From JBGUVL01 sp964370395 (GTDB lineage Bacteria; Bacillota_I; Bacilli_A; Erysipelotrichales; Erysipelotrichaceae): DNA of 64,000 nt. Shown piece by piece: positions 53,196 through 61,100 of the stretch; within the stretch, counting starts at the first letter, position 1; every line of letters starts with the position of its first letter. A model generated the notes under the pieces. That model had not been told where the DNA came from. It saw only the letters and a program-made list of their open reading frames with translations, and searched no databases. The stretch is taken from NCBI GenBank assembly GCA_964370395.1, contig CAYJIZ010000003.1, positions 62,001-126,000 on the forward strand, read 5' to 3'. Both the position numbers and the translations under genes were made by a program.

Positions 53196-54809
53196 TTATT
53201 TTAATAAACTTGCGATTTTTGGAATAATCTGTTTCTTTCTAGAAACAAACCCTGCCAAATATTCATCTGGGTTTTCTGGATTTTGGAATGCGACATCAAT
53301 TTGTTTACTTAACTTACCAGTAAATACAAAACGACTTCCCTTTCCTTCAACATTAGAGAAAACCATCATTAATAGATCATATTTAAAACGCTCGTTCTCT
53401 TCTTCTAAATAACTGCGAAACCCTTCTTTGATTTCTTTTACTTTTTCTAAATCAAAGATATTCGTTTGCCCGATTGCAATATGGTAACCATCTAATTCGT
53501 ACTCTTTAAAATCCGTATATAAAATTTCATTGTTGGTACGTTTCTCAATCGTTGCCGTTTTCACAAACATCTCACGCGCTAACTCTTCTAAATCAAAGCC
53601 ATGCTTTTGCGCTAACGAGTGAGCAATTTCACGATCCACTTCTGTACAAGTTGGAGAGTTGAAATTCATCGTATCAGAAATAATGGCACAACATAAAATT
53701 CCTGCGATTTCCTTTGGTGCTTCTATATTATGCTCTCTAAATATCGTAGCGATAATACTACAAGTACTACCCACTCTTTGGTTTCTAAAAATAATCGGTT
53801 GATTTGTTTCAATATCACCAATTCGATGGTGGTCAATAATTTCTAAAATGTTCGCAAACTCTACATCGTCAATCGTTTGACTCATTTCGTTGTGGTCCAC
53901 CAATATAAAGTTTTTCTTTTCATAAGACAACAAATGGTAACGTGCAATCGATCCGATTAACTTATTGTTCATATACACAGGATAGTTTCTAAAACGTGTC
54001 TTCAACATAAGTTTAGCAGCATCTTCTACGTATTCATTCCCATTGAAACGAACCACTTTATCAACAGGTGACATCATTAATGAAACAGGTATACTACGAT
54101 AGATCATTTGTAGTATTTTCATAATGTTGTAAGGTGTAGTAATTAAAGTAACACCCATCTCTTTCGCCATTCGAATGATGAATTCACTTGGAATAAACCC
54201 TTCCGAAACCGCGATAACAGCACATCCTTTTGACATACATTTAATCATGGCATCTTCGTTGTCACTTAACGCCATAATGGCACCAGTTAAATCACGTTGC
54301 ATCATCTTTTTATCAAAAATGCGAACATACCCACTTCTCTCTAATGTTCCTTTGATGATAAAATCCCCTTTTAGTGATGCGACTAAGTTTTCCAAAGGTG
54401 TATCTTTCAATACATCTTTTGTAATATTCAAATCTTGCATCTGAATTTTTGAAACGTCAGACATCGTAGTAAGTCCTACTAACTCTTCTTTTTCATTCAC
54501 AACATAAATCGTTTTCGTATTGTGCTCTAAGCAAAGGTCCCATACGTGACGAATGGTTGCTTCTGGATTCACTTGAATGGCTGGATCCATCGCAATTTCT
54601 TTTAACGTCGCTTTCGCACTTGAGATTAATTCTGGTTCTTTAACTTTAAATTTATCCAAAATAAATTGCGTTTCGCGATTAATCTTCCCCAAACGACAAG
54701 CTTTCGCCTTCATTCCTAATTCGTTTTTTAAATACGAATACGAAATAGCAGCACAAATTGAATCACTATCCGGATTTTTATGACCTGTGATGTAAATTGT
54801 GTTTCCCAT
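53196..54809 (-). CDS. manganese-dependent inorganic pyrophosphatase with CBS-DRTGG insert
   Basis: 537 aa family II PPase, hydrolysing pyrophosphate to phosphate. DHH domain start GHKNPDSDSICAA (about 9-21), then a regulatory insert of about 245 residues made of CBS (about 70-125), DRTGG (about 130-245) and CBS (about 250-305), then LVDHNEMSQ, IDHHRIGD near 323 and the C-terminal DHHA2 domain. CBS-PPases are controlled by AMP/ADP and diadenosine polyphosphates. Start at MGNTIY, set by GAGGAG. Confidence 0.92.
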   Translation of the reverse strand: MGNTIYITGHKNPDSDSICAAISYSYLKNELGMKAKACRLGKINRETQFILDKFKVKEPELISSAKATLKEIAMDPAIQVNPEATIRHVWDLCLEHNTKTIYVVNEKEELVGLTTMSDVSKIQMQDLNITKDVLKDTPLENLVASLKGDFIIKGTLERSGYVRIFDKKMMQRDLTGAIMALSDNEDAMIKCMSKGCAVIAVSEGFIPSEFIIRMAKEMGVTLITTPYNIMKILQMIYRSIPVSLMMSPVDKVVRFNGNEYVEDAAKLMLKTRFRNYPVYMNNKLIGSIARYHLLSYEKKNFILVDHNEMSQTIDDVEFANILEIIDHHRIGDIETNQPIIFRNQRVGSTCSIIATIFREHNIEAPKEIAGILCCAIISDTMNFNSPTCTEVDREIAHSLAQKHGFDLEELAREMFVKTATIEKRTNNEILYTDFKEYELDGYHIAIGQTNIFDLEKVKEIKEGFRSYLEEENERFKYDLLMMVFSNVEGKGSRFVFTGKLSKQIDVAFQNPENPDEYLAGFVSRKKQIIPKIASLLK

Positions 54810-54837
54810 AAGATTCTCCTCTAGTTTGTATATGTTC

Positions 54838-54866
54838 ATTATAGTATAAATTAACAATATTGTCAT
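54838..54866 (-). promoter_or_regulatory. pyrophosphatase promoter
   Basis: Minus-strand ATGACA (54861-54866), 17 bp, TATAAT (54838-54843); the spacer contains the palindrome ACAATATTGT. Confidence 0.75.
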
Positions 54867-54922
54867 TACATGAAATGTTCATAAATTGGCACTATTTTTG
54901 GTGAACCAATTGCGTAAGTATG

Positions 54923-54948
54923 AAAAAAACTGAAGCGTTGTTCAGTTT
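54923..54948 (-). terminator. cysE terminator
   Basis: 8-bp stem AAACTGAA / TTCAGTTT (54927-54948), then a seven-T run on the minus strand; overlaps the cysE stop codon. Confidence 0.88.
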
Positions 54949-55480
54949 ATTCAGTATCTTCTGCTAATTTTTGTCTTGCTGCCTTTGCAGGTACACCAAC
55001 AACACTCGAATTAGGAGCAACATCATTTACTACTACCGAGTTGGCACCTATTTTCGCATTATCACCAATCATAATATTTCCAAGTACTTTTGCACCACAC
55101 CCAACCATGACATTATTCCCTAACGTCGGGTGACGTTTACAATGCTCTTTTCCTGTACCACCTAGTGTCACGCCATGATAAATTAAACAATCATCTCCGA
55201 TAATTGCTGTTTCTCCAATCACGACACCCATTCCATGATCAATAATTAACCCTTTTCCTATTGTTGCTCCTGGGTGAATCTCAATTCCAACCCAAAAGCG
55301 AGCGATATTACTCATTAAACGGGCTAAGAAAAAAAGGTGAATGGAATAAAAGAAATGCCCTATGCGATAGAAAAACAACGCTTTCATATGTGGATACAAC
55401 AACAATACTTCTAATTTAGAATGTACTGCAGGGTCATAGCGCATCGTTCGATTAATGTTGTAACGAATTCCTTTAAACAT
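54947..55480 (-). CDS. cysE: serine O-acetyltransferase
   Basis: Acetylates serine with acetyl-CoA, the entry step to cysteine. 177 aa, short Firmicutes form. An N-terminal helical segment (YDPAVHSKLEVLLLYPHMKA) is followed by left-handed beta-helix hexapeptide repeats (IEIHPGATIG, IDHGMGVVIGE, LGGTGKEHCKRHPTLGNNV). No cysK beside it. The 30-nt leader is too short for a T-box. A TGGCATAAT lies just upstream as a likely -10. Confidence 0.94.
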   Translation of the reverse strand: MFKGIRYNINRTMRYDPAVHSKLEVLLLYPHMKALFFYRIGHFFYSIHLFFLARLMSNIARFWVGIEIHPGATIGKGLIIDHGMGVVIGETAIIGDDCLIYHGVTLGGTGKEHCKRHPTLGNNVMVGCGAKVLGNIMIGDNAKIGANSVVVNDVAPNSSVVGVPAKAARQKLAEDTE

Positions 55481-55548
55481 ACCGTTTCCCCCTTAAGTGT
55501 ACGTCTATTATGCCATAAACATAATAAAATGTGTAGCAAAATAACCGC

Positions 55549-56190
55549 CTAGTAACCCAATTCTTCATTTACTAATAACACAACAATACGATCTTTATTC
55601 AATTGGTATGTATGTGTTACAGAAGTACAACAAATACGTGTAGAAGAAGTACAATCCATACATTCTCCTGCATACGTACATGCATTGTCTTTGCTTAAAC
55701 GAATACAATTCGCAGGAGCTGCAATCGTTTGAACGCGACGTTTCGCCTCTTCCAAATCACTAACAATTTTATTGCGTCCTACAACTAAAATTACTTTTTT
55801 TGGACCATAGGTAATAGCAGCAACGCGATTGGCATTTCCATCCACATTGTACAATTCTCCATTCATCGTCACTGCATTACTACTACATAAATAGTAATCA
55901 CACAAGAAAGCACGACGGTATATTTCTACCAACTCTTCTCTTGTTAAGCCTTCTTTATAACGATCATCATACTGTACATTCATTTCACGTAACATATTTA
56001 TGATGTCACATTCAAATAAACTCTGTGATCCACCTACACTTACACTTGCTCCCTCTTCGATAATTTTTTTAATTTCTTCTCGCACTTCTTGTACACTACC
56101 TAAAATACGAGCATCCATATTATTATCAATCAGTGCTTTCTTTACTTTCTTTAATTTCACATCATAAAGCTTTTTTGTATTTTGATCCAT
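55549..56190 (-). CDS. LUD-domain protein
   Basis: 213 aa LUD (lactate utilisation, LutC-like/DUF162) domain: VSVGGSQSLFE near 51-61, EIYRRAFLCDYYLCSSNAVT, GELYNVDGNANRVAA and VVGRNKIV. Unlike LutB it lacks a ferredoxin domain, though C-terminal cysteines (CTYAGECMDCTSSTRICC) could hold an Fe-S cluster. Function of such single proteins is unsettled. It lies 10 bp after a HAD gene. Confidence 0.87.
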   Translation of the reverse strand: MDQNTKKLYDVKLKKVKKALIDNNMDARILGSVQEVREEIKKIIEEGASVSVGGSQSLFECDIINMLREMNVQYDDRYKEGLTREELVEIYRRAFLCDYYLCSSNAVTMNGELYNVDGNANRVAAITYGPKKVILVVGRNKIVSDLEEAKRRVQTIAAPANCIRLSKDNACTYAGECMDCTSSTRICCTSVTHTYQLNKDRIVVLLVNEELGY

Positions 56191-56200
56191 ATAGACCTCC

Positions 56201-56857
56201 TTATTTATTATAAGATTGAATTATCTCAATCACATCAAGCAAACTATCACAGCGTTTATCAATATATAGTTCCATTTCCTCATCTGCTTTAATCATATCT
56301 TCGATATAAACGTGAGGCATTTTCGCACGATACGCAGCCATGGTACCAAACTTACTGTCTTCCAATACCAGACATTCGCTTGCTTTGCTGTTTAAACGTT
56401 TTGCCGCTTCGATAAAAATATCTGGTGCTGGCTTTGAAGGAATCCCTTCATACCCTGAAACAATCGCATCAAACTCCATCACAAACCCTGTATGAGAAAG
56501 GAAAGAAATAATATCTTCCTTCTTTGAACTGCTCGCTATCGCAATTTTCAAGCCATTTCCTTTCGCATAATCGTACAGCTCTTTTAACCCTTTTTTGTTG
56601 GCATCTCCAGGTTGTGGAAAGTATTCAAAAAAGAATGCTGGACGACGTTTTTGTACCTCGCGCATGATTGCGCTAATACCACAAAACTCTTCTTCCAATT
56701 TAACTACTGTTTTTGCACTTACCCCTACCATACTTAGAAAAGCACTTCGAGGGCAATCAAAGTTATGTTCTTCACAAACTTTAAAAAATAGATGTTCAAA
56801 CAACCTTTCTGTATCGAACATCAATCCATCCATATCAAATATAATCGAAGTAATCAT
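56201..56857 (-). CDS. HAD-family hydrolase (beta-phosphoglucomutase-like)
   Basis: 218 aa HAD-IA (variant 3) phosphatase or sugar-phosphate mutase. DMDGLMFDTE at about 9-18 gives the nucleophile Asp, ASSSKKED is motif II, and SKPAPDIF plus LVLEDSKFG are motifs III and IV. Alpha-helical cap between residues 15 and 85. Start at the ATG 56857 with AAAGGGG six bases upstream. Substrate unknown. Not of the same HAD class as the three Cof-type genes. Confidence 0.88.
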   Translation of the reverse strand: MITSIIFDMDGLMFDTERLFEHLFFKVCEEHNFDCPRSAFLSMVGVSAKTVVKLEEEFCGISAIMREVQKRRPAFFFEYFPQPGDANKKGLKELYDYAKGNGLKIAIASSSKKEDIISFLSHTGFVMEFDAIVSGYEGIPSKPAPDIFIEAAKRLNSKASECLVLEDSKFGTMAAYRAKMPHVYIEDMIKADEEMELYIDKRCDSLLDVIEIIQSYNK

Positions 56858-56881
56858 CACTATCCCCTTTAGTATTCTTTT

Positions 56882-56910
56882 ATTTTACTTTGTTTTTCAT
56901 GAAAATGCAA
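56882..56910 (-). promoter_or_regulatory. promoter of the HAD-LUD operon
   Basis: Minus-strand TTGCAT (56905-56910), 17 bp, TAAAAT (56882-56887). Confidence 0.8.
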
Positions 56911-56973
56911 TTTTCATCGCGTGTTATTCTCTCTTTTAATTTCATAAATTGAACCTACAATCCCTTTATTTCA

Positions 56974-56982
56974 TGCTATACT
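56974..56982 (+). promoter_or_regulatory. extended -10 promoter of the DUF3284 gene
   Basis: TGCTATACT about 30 bp before the ATG; no -35 at proper distance. Confidence 0.55.
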
Positions 56983-57011
56983 ATTACTATCAATGGAAGG
57001 AAGGTACAACT

Positions 57012-57491
57012 ATGGAAATTACACAAAACTTAAATGTCACAGCTCCTGAATTTTTTACTCTAATTGAAGATTCTTTGCTGCATGACATCAAAAACAACAG
57101 CTCAAAAAAAGCGAATGCAGCAAAATTAGAACGCGGATTTCATTATACAAAAAACATGAAGATGGGAAAACAAATTGTGAAGACACAAGTAACACTTCTG
57201 CAATACCAAAAACCTATTCTTTACGAAGTAAAAATGGAAACAGACAATAACATTTACAATATGAGTTATGCTATAATTGATAGAGGTGATAACATCGATG
57301 TCACCTATTCAGAGACATCAACTGACAAAGAAGGAAACGCTAAAAAATCTTTCTTGATGAATCTGATGGACAAACGCAACTTTCAAAAAATGGCAAAAAC
57401 ATTACAAAAGATGGAAGCTGCGATCTTAAATAATCGCGACCAATCTGACAAGTCCGATTATACAACCCCAAACGAAAAAGGTGAGGATTAA
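57012..57491 (+). CDS. DUF3284 family protein
   Basis: 159 aa, soluble, related to DUF3284 (a START-like helix-grip fold is likely). The pattern LNVTAPEFFTLIEDSLLHDI, LERGFHYTKN and VTYSETST is typical. Members often sit near sugar-PTS genes, but none are seen here. Start at MEITQN with GGAAGG upstream. Confidence 0.82.
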   Translation: MEITQNLNVTAPEFFTLIEDSLLHDIKNNSSKKANAAKLERGFHYTKNMKMGKQIVKTQVTLLQYQKPILYEVKMETDNNIYNMSYAIIDRGDNIDVTYSETSTDKEGNAKKSFLMNLMDKRNFQKMAKTLQKMEAAILNNRDQSDKSDYTTPNEKGED

Positions 57492-57505
57492 CCTCACCTT
57501 TTTCG
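57473..57505 (+). terminator. terminator of the DUF3284 gene
   Basis: 14-bp perfect stem (57473-57486 / 57492-57505) around a 5-nt loop; the TAA stop (57489-57491) is in the loop. T residues are inside the 3' arm. Confidence 0.85.
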
Positions 57506-57725
57506 TGTCTTCACTATAGCAATTTACAATATTTTTTTGCATATGAAAGTAATTCAAATTTACCTATAACAATTTTTAAAGCTTTTGCATATCATGTCTG
57601 TTTTCTGCTTATTGGTCTGTATGTGTAGGGCGGTGTTACTTGTCGCCCACATAAGGACTGTCGCTATGCTTCAATCCTCTAGCCACTCTCTTAATCTATA
57701 TTCAGCTTATAAAAGAAGCAAAAAT
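57506..57725. other. non-coding interval beside the toxin-immunity pair
   Basis: About 220 bp. It contains a locally GC-rich segment (about 57615-57700) unlike the surroundings, with a GGGCG / CGCCC hairpin near 57628-57645. No gene is credible. It may be a remnant from recombination downstream of the RHS locus, or a structured RNA element. No clear terminator for the immunity gene was seen. Confidence 0.35.
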
Positions 57726-58103
57726 TTAATTTTCATTTACTTGATTACAATCATAATCTCCTTTTAATACCCTTTGAACTTCAATTTCCTTACACCAAAT
57801 CTCTATATCAAGCGGGTATGCATTTATTTTAAATTTGTACATGCCCTCTTTTACTGTGAAATCAAACCTCTGTATAAAGAATGGTATTTGATTAGTAATT
57901 AATTCTTTATATGGTACATTTTTTTTGTAACTGACTTCATGCTCTATATTAACTTTATAGCATTCTAAAAACCTATAAATGACGTTATACTCCTCATCAT
58001 CATATACCAATACTGCCTCATCTCCAAAATAGTTTGATGAGAAATGCAAGATTTCCGTTTCATATATTTTCTTTACTTCCTTTTCTAATTCTTTGATATT
58101 CAT
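57726..58103 (-). CDS. probable immunity protein for the RHS toxin
   Basis: 125 aa, soluble, acidic N-terminal half, no recognised family. Helical start (MNIKELEKEVKKIYETEI), then beta-rich with repeated charged strands (FDFTVKEGMYKFKIN). It begins 22 bp after the RHS stop, as cognate immunity genes do. The immunity role is inferred from this position and size; nothing in its sequence proves it. Confidence 0.7.
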   Translation of the reverse strand: MNIKELEKEVKKIYETEILHFSSNYFGDEAVLVYDDEEYNVIYRFLECYKVNIEHEVSYKKNVPYKELITNQIPFFIQRFDFTVKEGMYKFKINAYPLDIEIWCKEIEVQRVLKGDYDCNQVNEN

Positions 58104-58125
58104 ATATTTATCCTTTCTAATTTCA

Positions 58126-61100
58126 CTAATCCTTTTTAAGTGGTATGTGTACTTCTATATCTTTTTTTCCACGAATATTTCCATTTATATCTAAAGGATT
58201 TTTATTTTCATCATAAATATGTATATGATCAATTGGAGTTCCAACTTTATCTGGTGGATCTATTCTAATACGAGTTATCCCCTTTTCATCTTTAATATGA
58301 ACAAACCCGTTATTATCATGTATTTCCCAATTATCTGGTATGTTATTAATAATTTCTTGTTTATTCATATCTCCAATACGTTTACCATTGATGTTAGCTT
58401 TATCAATGATTTTCTTTGTAGCTCCACTAGCTCCCTTAAGTGGAACTTCACCGCTTTTAGAAACTTTATTTTTTTTGTTTTTAAAATATTCATCTAGGAA
58501 ATCAATTCCTATTTTTGGATTGTCCCCAGTCTTGAAGTGTCCTCCAGTCGTTGAGTTTGATACTGTTACCAATCCTTTTCCAATCAAATACATAAATACT
58601 GCTTCACCTGAAAGGTTTCCAAGCGCATCACTAGCATTCTTATATCCATATTTTTTTGCAAATTCATCAAAATCATTACTAGATAACAAATTGAAAATAG
58701 TATCAAATTTTATAGACTGTATATTTTGCCTCAGTGTTTCCCATGTGCTTTCGCTCTTTAACATACCAGCTAACCCTACAGAAAGATTATTTCTTATCGG
58801 CTGTAATTGCTTATATAAGTTATCTATATTCTCTGGTATGTTAGCAACATAATTAATGAATCCATCCATAAAATCAGCAACGGCTCCGGCAACCGTTCCT
58901 TCCTGTTGCTTTCTACTAAAACACTCTACTTTTGGTTTATCTTTAATGAATAATTTGACATCTTTTTTTCTTACTTTATCAACTGCTCCTTTTAGAATTG
59001 GTTTTGATTGTCCGCCTCTTGGAACAGAAGGAGCTACTGGTTTTTTTGTTTCAACCCTCGTTGCTATTCTTCCACTTTGATACCTTGTTGTATAAATCAT
59101 AGTATCGCCATTTCTTTGTGTACTCACTTCAACAACTTTGTCTGTTTTTATTTTTTCGACAGCTCGATTAATAACACTTGTATTTTTCTTTTTCGCTTTA
59201 TTACCGTCTCTATCAACATACTTATAAGGATTAGATAACGAATATACATATCGATTTTGTGATGAAACTATATCCTTGTCACCTGCATAGTTGTTATCAA
59301 TTTGAATAAACCTAGAAATAGTAGGATCATAATAACGTGCTCTTAAATAAATTAATCCCGTTTCATCTAATGTTTCACCATTATATCCTTTTCCTTTTTT
59401 AATATCTCTTGTATTCCCATAATCATTATAACTTATTTTTTCTATTTTATTCCCATCAATTTTTGCAACCACACTATCATTTAATCCATTCACAATGTCA
59501 TATTGGTCACTTTGAAGTAATTGTTCACCATACACATAAAGTGATGTATCATCTTTTAATACTTCTGTATACTCTCTATTACGATCTAATATAAACTGCG
59601 TTTCTTCATTTTGTTTTTTATAGTTTACTTCATTAGCACCAACTACTAAATTACTGCAAATCTTTCCATCCCCTTCTGCAGCTTGTCTCTTTAATGATAC
59701 AAACGCTTCTTTCACTTCTTTTTTATCCATCAAAGCAACTTGTTCATTATATTCATACCAATCATCATAACGATAAACTTTCGTGTCTTTCTTAGTTTGT
59801 GAAATCCTTTCTTTTTGCGCATCATACTTATAAGAATAAATGTATTGTCCTTGCTTTAATTCAATCAATTGATTTAAATCATCATAAACATATTCATTTG
59901 TTTTTCCATCGACATTAATTTTTTTCTGAATGTTTCCATTCTCGTCGTACTTGAATCGTATATCACCTTTATTTGTTTCAATTCGTTCAATTTGGTTCTT
60001 TTGGTTATATATATACTTTTTGCTTGATCCAGAACTAGTAACCTCTTGTTGGTTTCCAAAAGCGTCAAAAGAATAAGTTGTTTTCACTTTTTTATCTCGT
60101 ATAAATTTAACACTTTCAATCAGTTCATCATATTCATTGTATTTGTATTTATTTGTTTTATCATTGATAACTTCCTCAACAACATTATCATTTTCATCAT
60201 ATTTATATCGTGCATCTAAAATAACGACATTATTTTTTGTCGATTTTTGAGAAACTAATTTCCCCATATCATCGTATGCTTTTATCGTTTTCGTATTTTT
60301 TTGTAAAATTTCAATTGGTTCATTTCTTTGGTTATATGTATATCTAGCAACTAATTTACCATTTTTATTTACGGTTTCTAGTTTTCCATTTTCAGTGTAT
60401 GAATACTCCACTTCAATACCAGCATATTTTTGTTTTACTACTTGTAAATCTTTATTATACACATATGTTACTTTATTGTTATTGGTATCAATAACTTCCG
60501 TTTTATTATTAAATTTATCGTACTTGGTCGTCACTGTTCCTACTTTATTTTTTGAACTAAGCATGTTATTACGACTGTCATATGTGAACGTATTCTCATT
60601 TTCACTAAGCATGTTTCCTAAGTTATCGTACGTATAGTGTATTTTTGATCCATCTGGTTTGGTCCATTCAGTTTTATTTCCAAATGAATCATAACTATAT
60701 TTATTAACATATTGGTATTCATTTTCTTCCCAAATCAAATGATTATCCTCATTGTATCGATATTCTGCAATTTTATTATTGATTTTTTTAAACGTTAAAT
60801 TATTCATGCTATCGTAGGTATAACTAACGTATCTCTCATGATGATTTTGAACTTTTAAAAGGTTGTTTAAGCCATCATATTGATATAACGTCTTTATCCC
60901 TTTTTTATCTGTTTTTTCTATTATATTATTGTTGGCATCATACTTCATCGTTTCAAATTGATCATAGGCATCTGTCTTCTTAATCACATTACCAGATTCA
61001 TCGTATTCTATTTTTTCTACACAAACAAATTTACCCGCTTCAGTTTGTGAAGGCAATAACGTACTCGTTTGTAAATTTATTTCATTGAATTCTCGTTTTT

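Noticed and set aside
57585..57767. 60-codon + strand frame near the immunity gene.
   Set aside because: No ribosome site; it runs into the opposite-strand gene and has no protein-like pattern.
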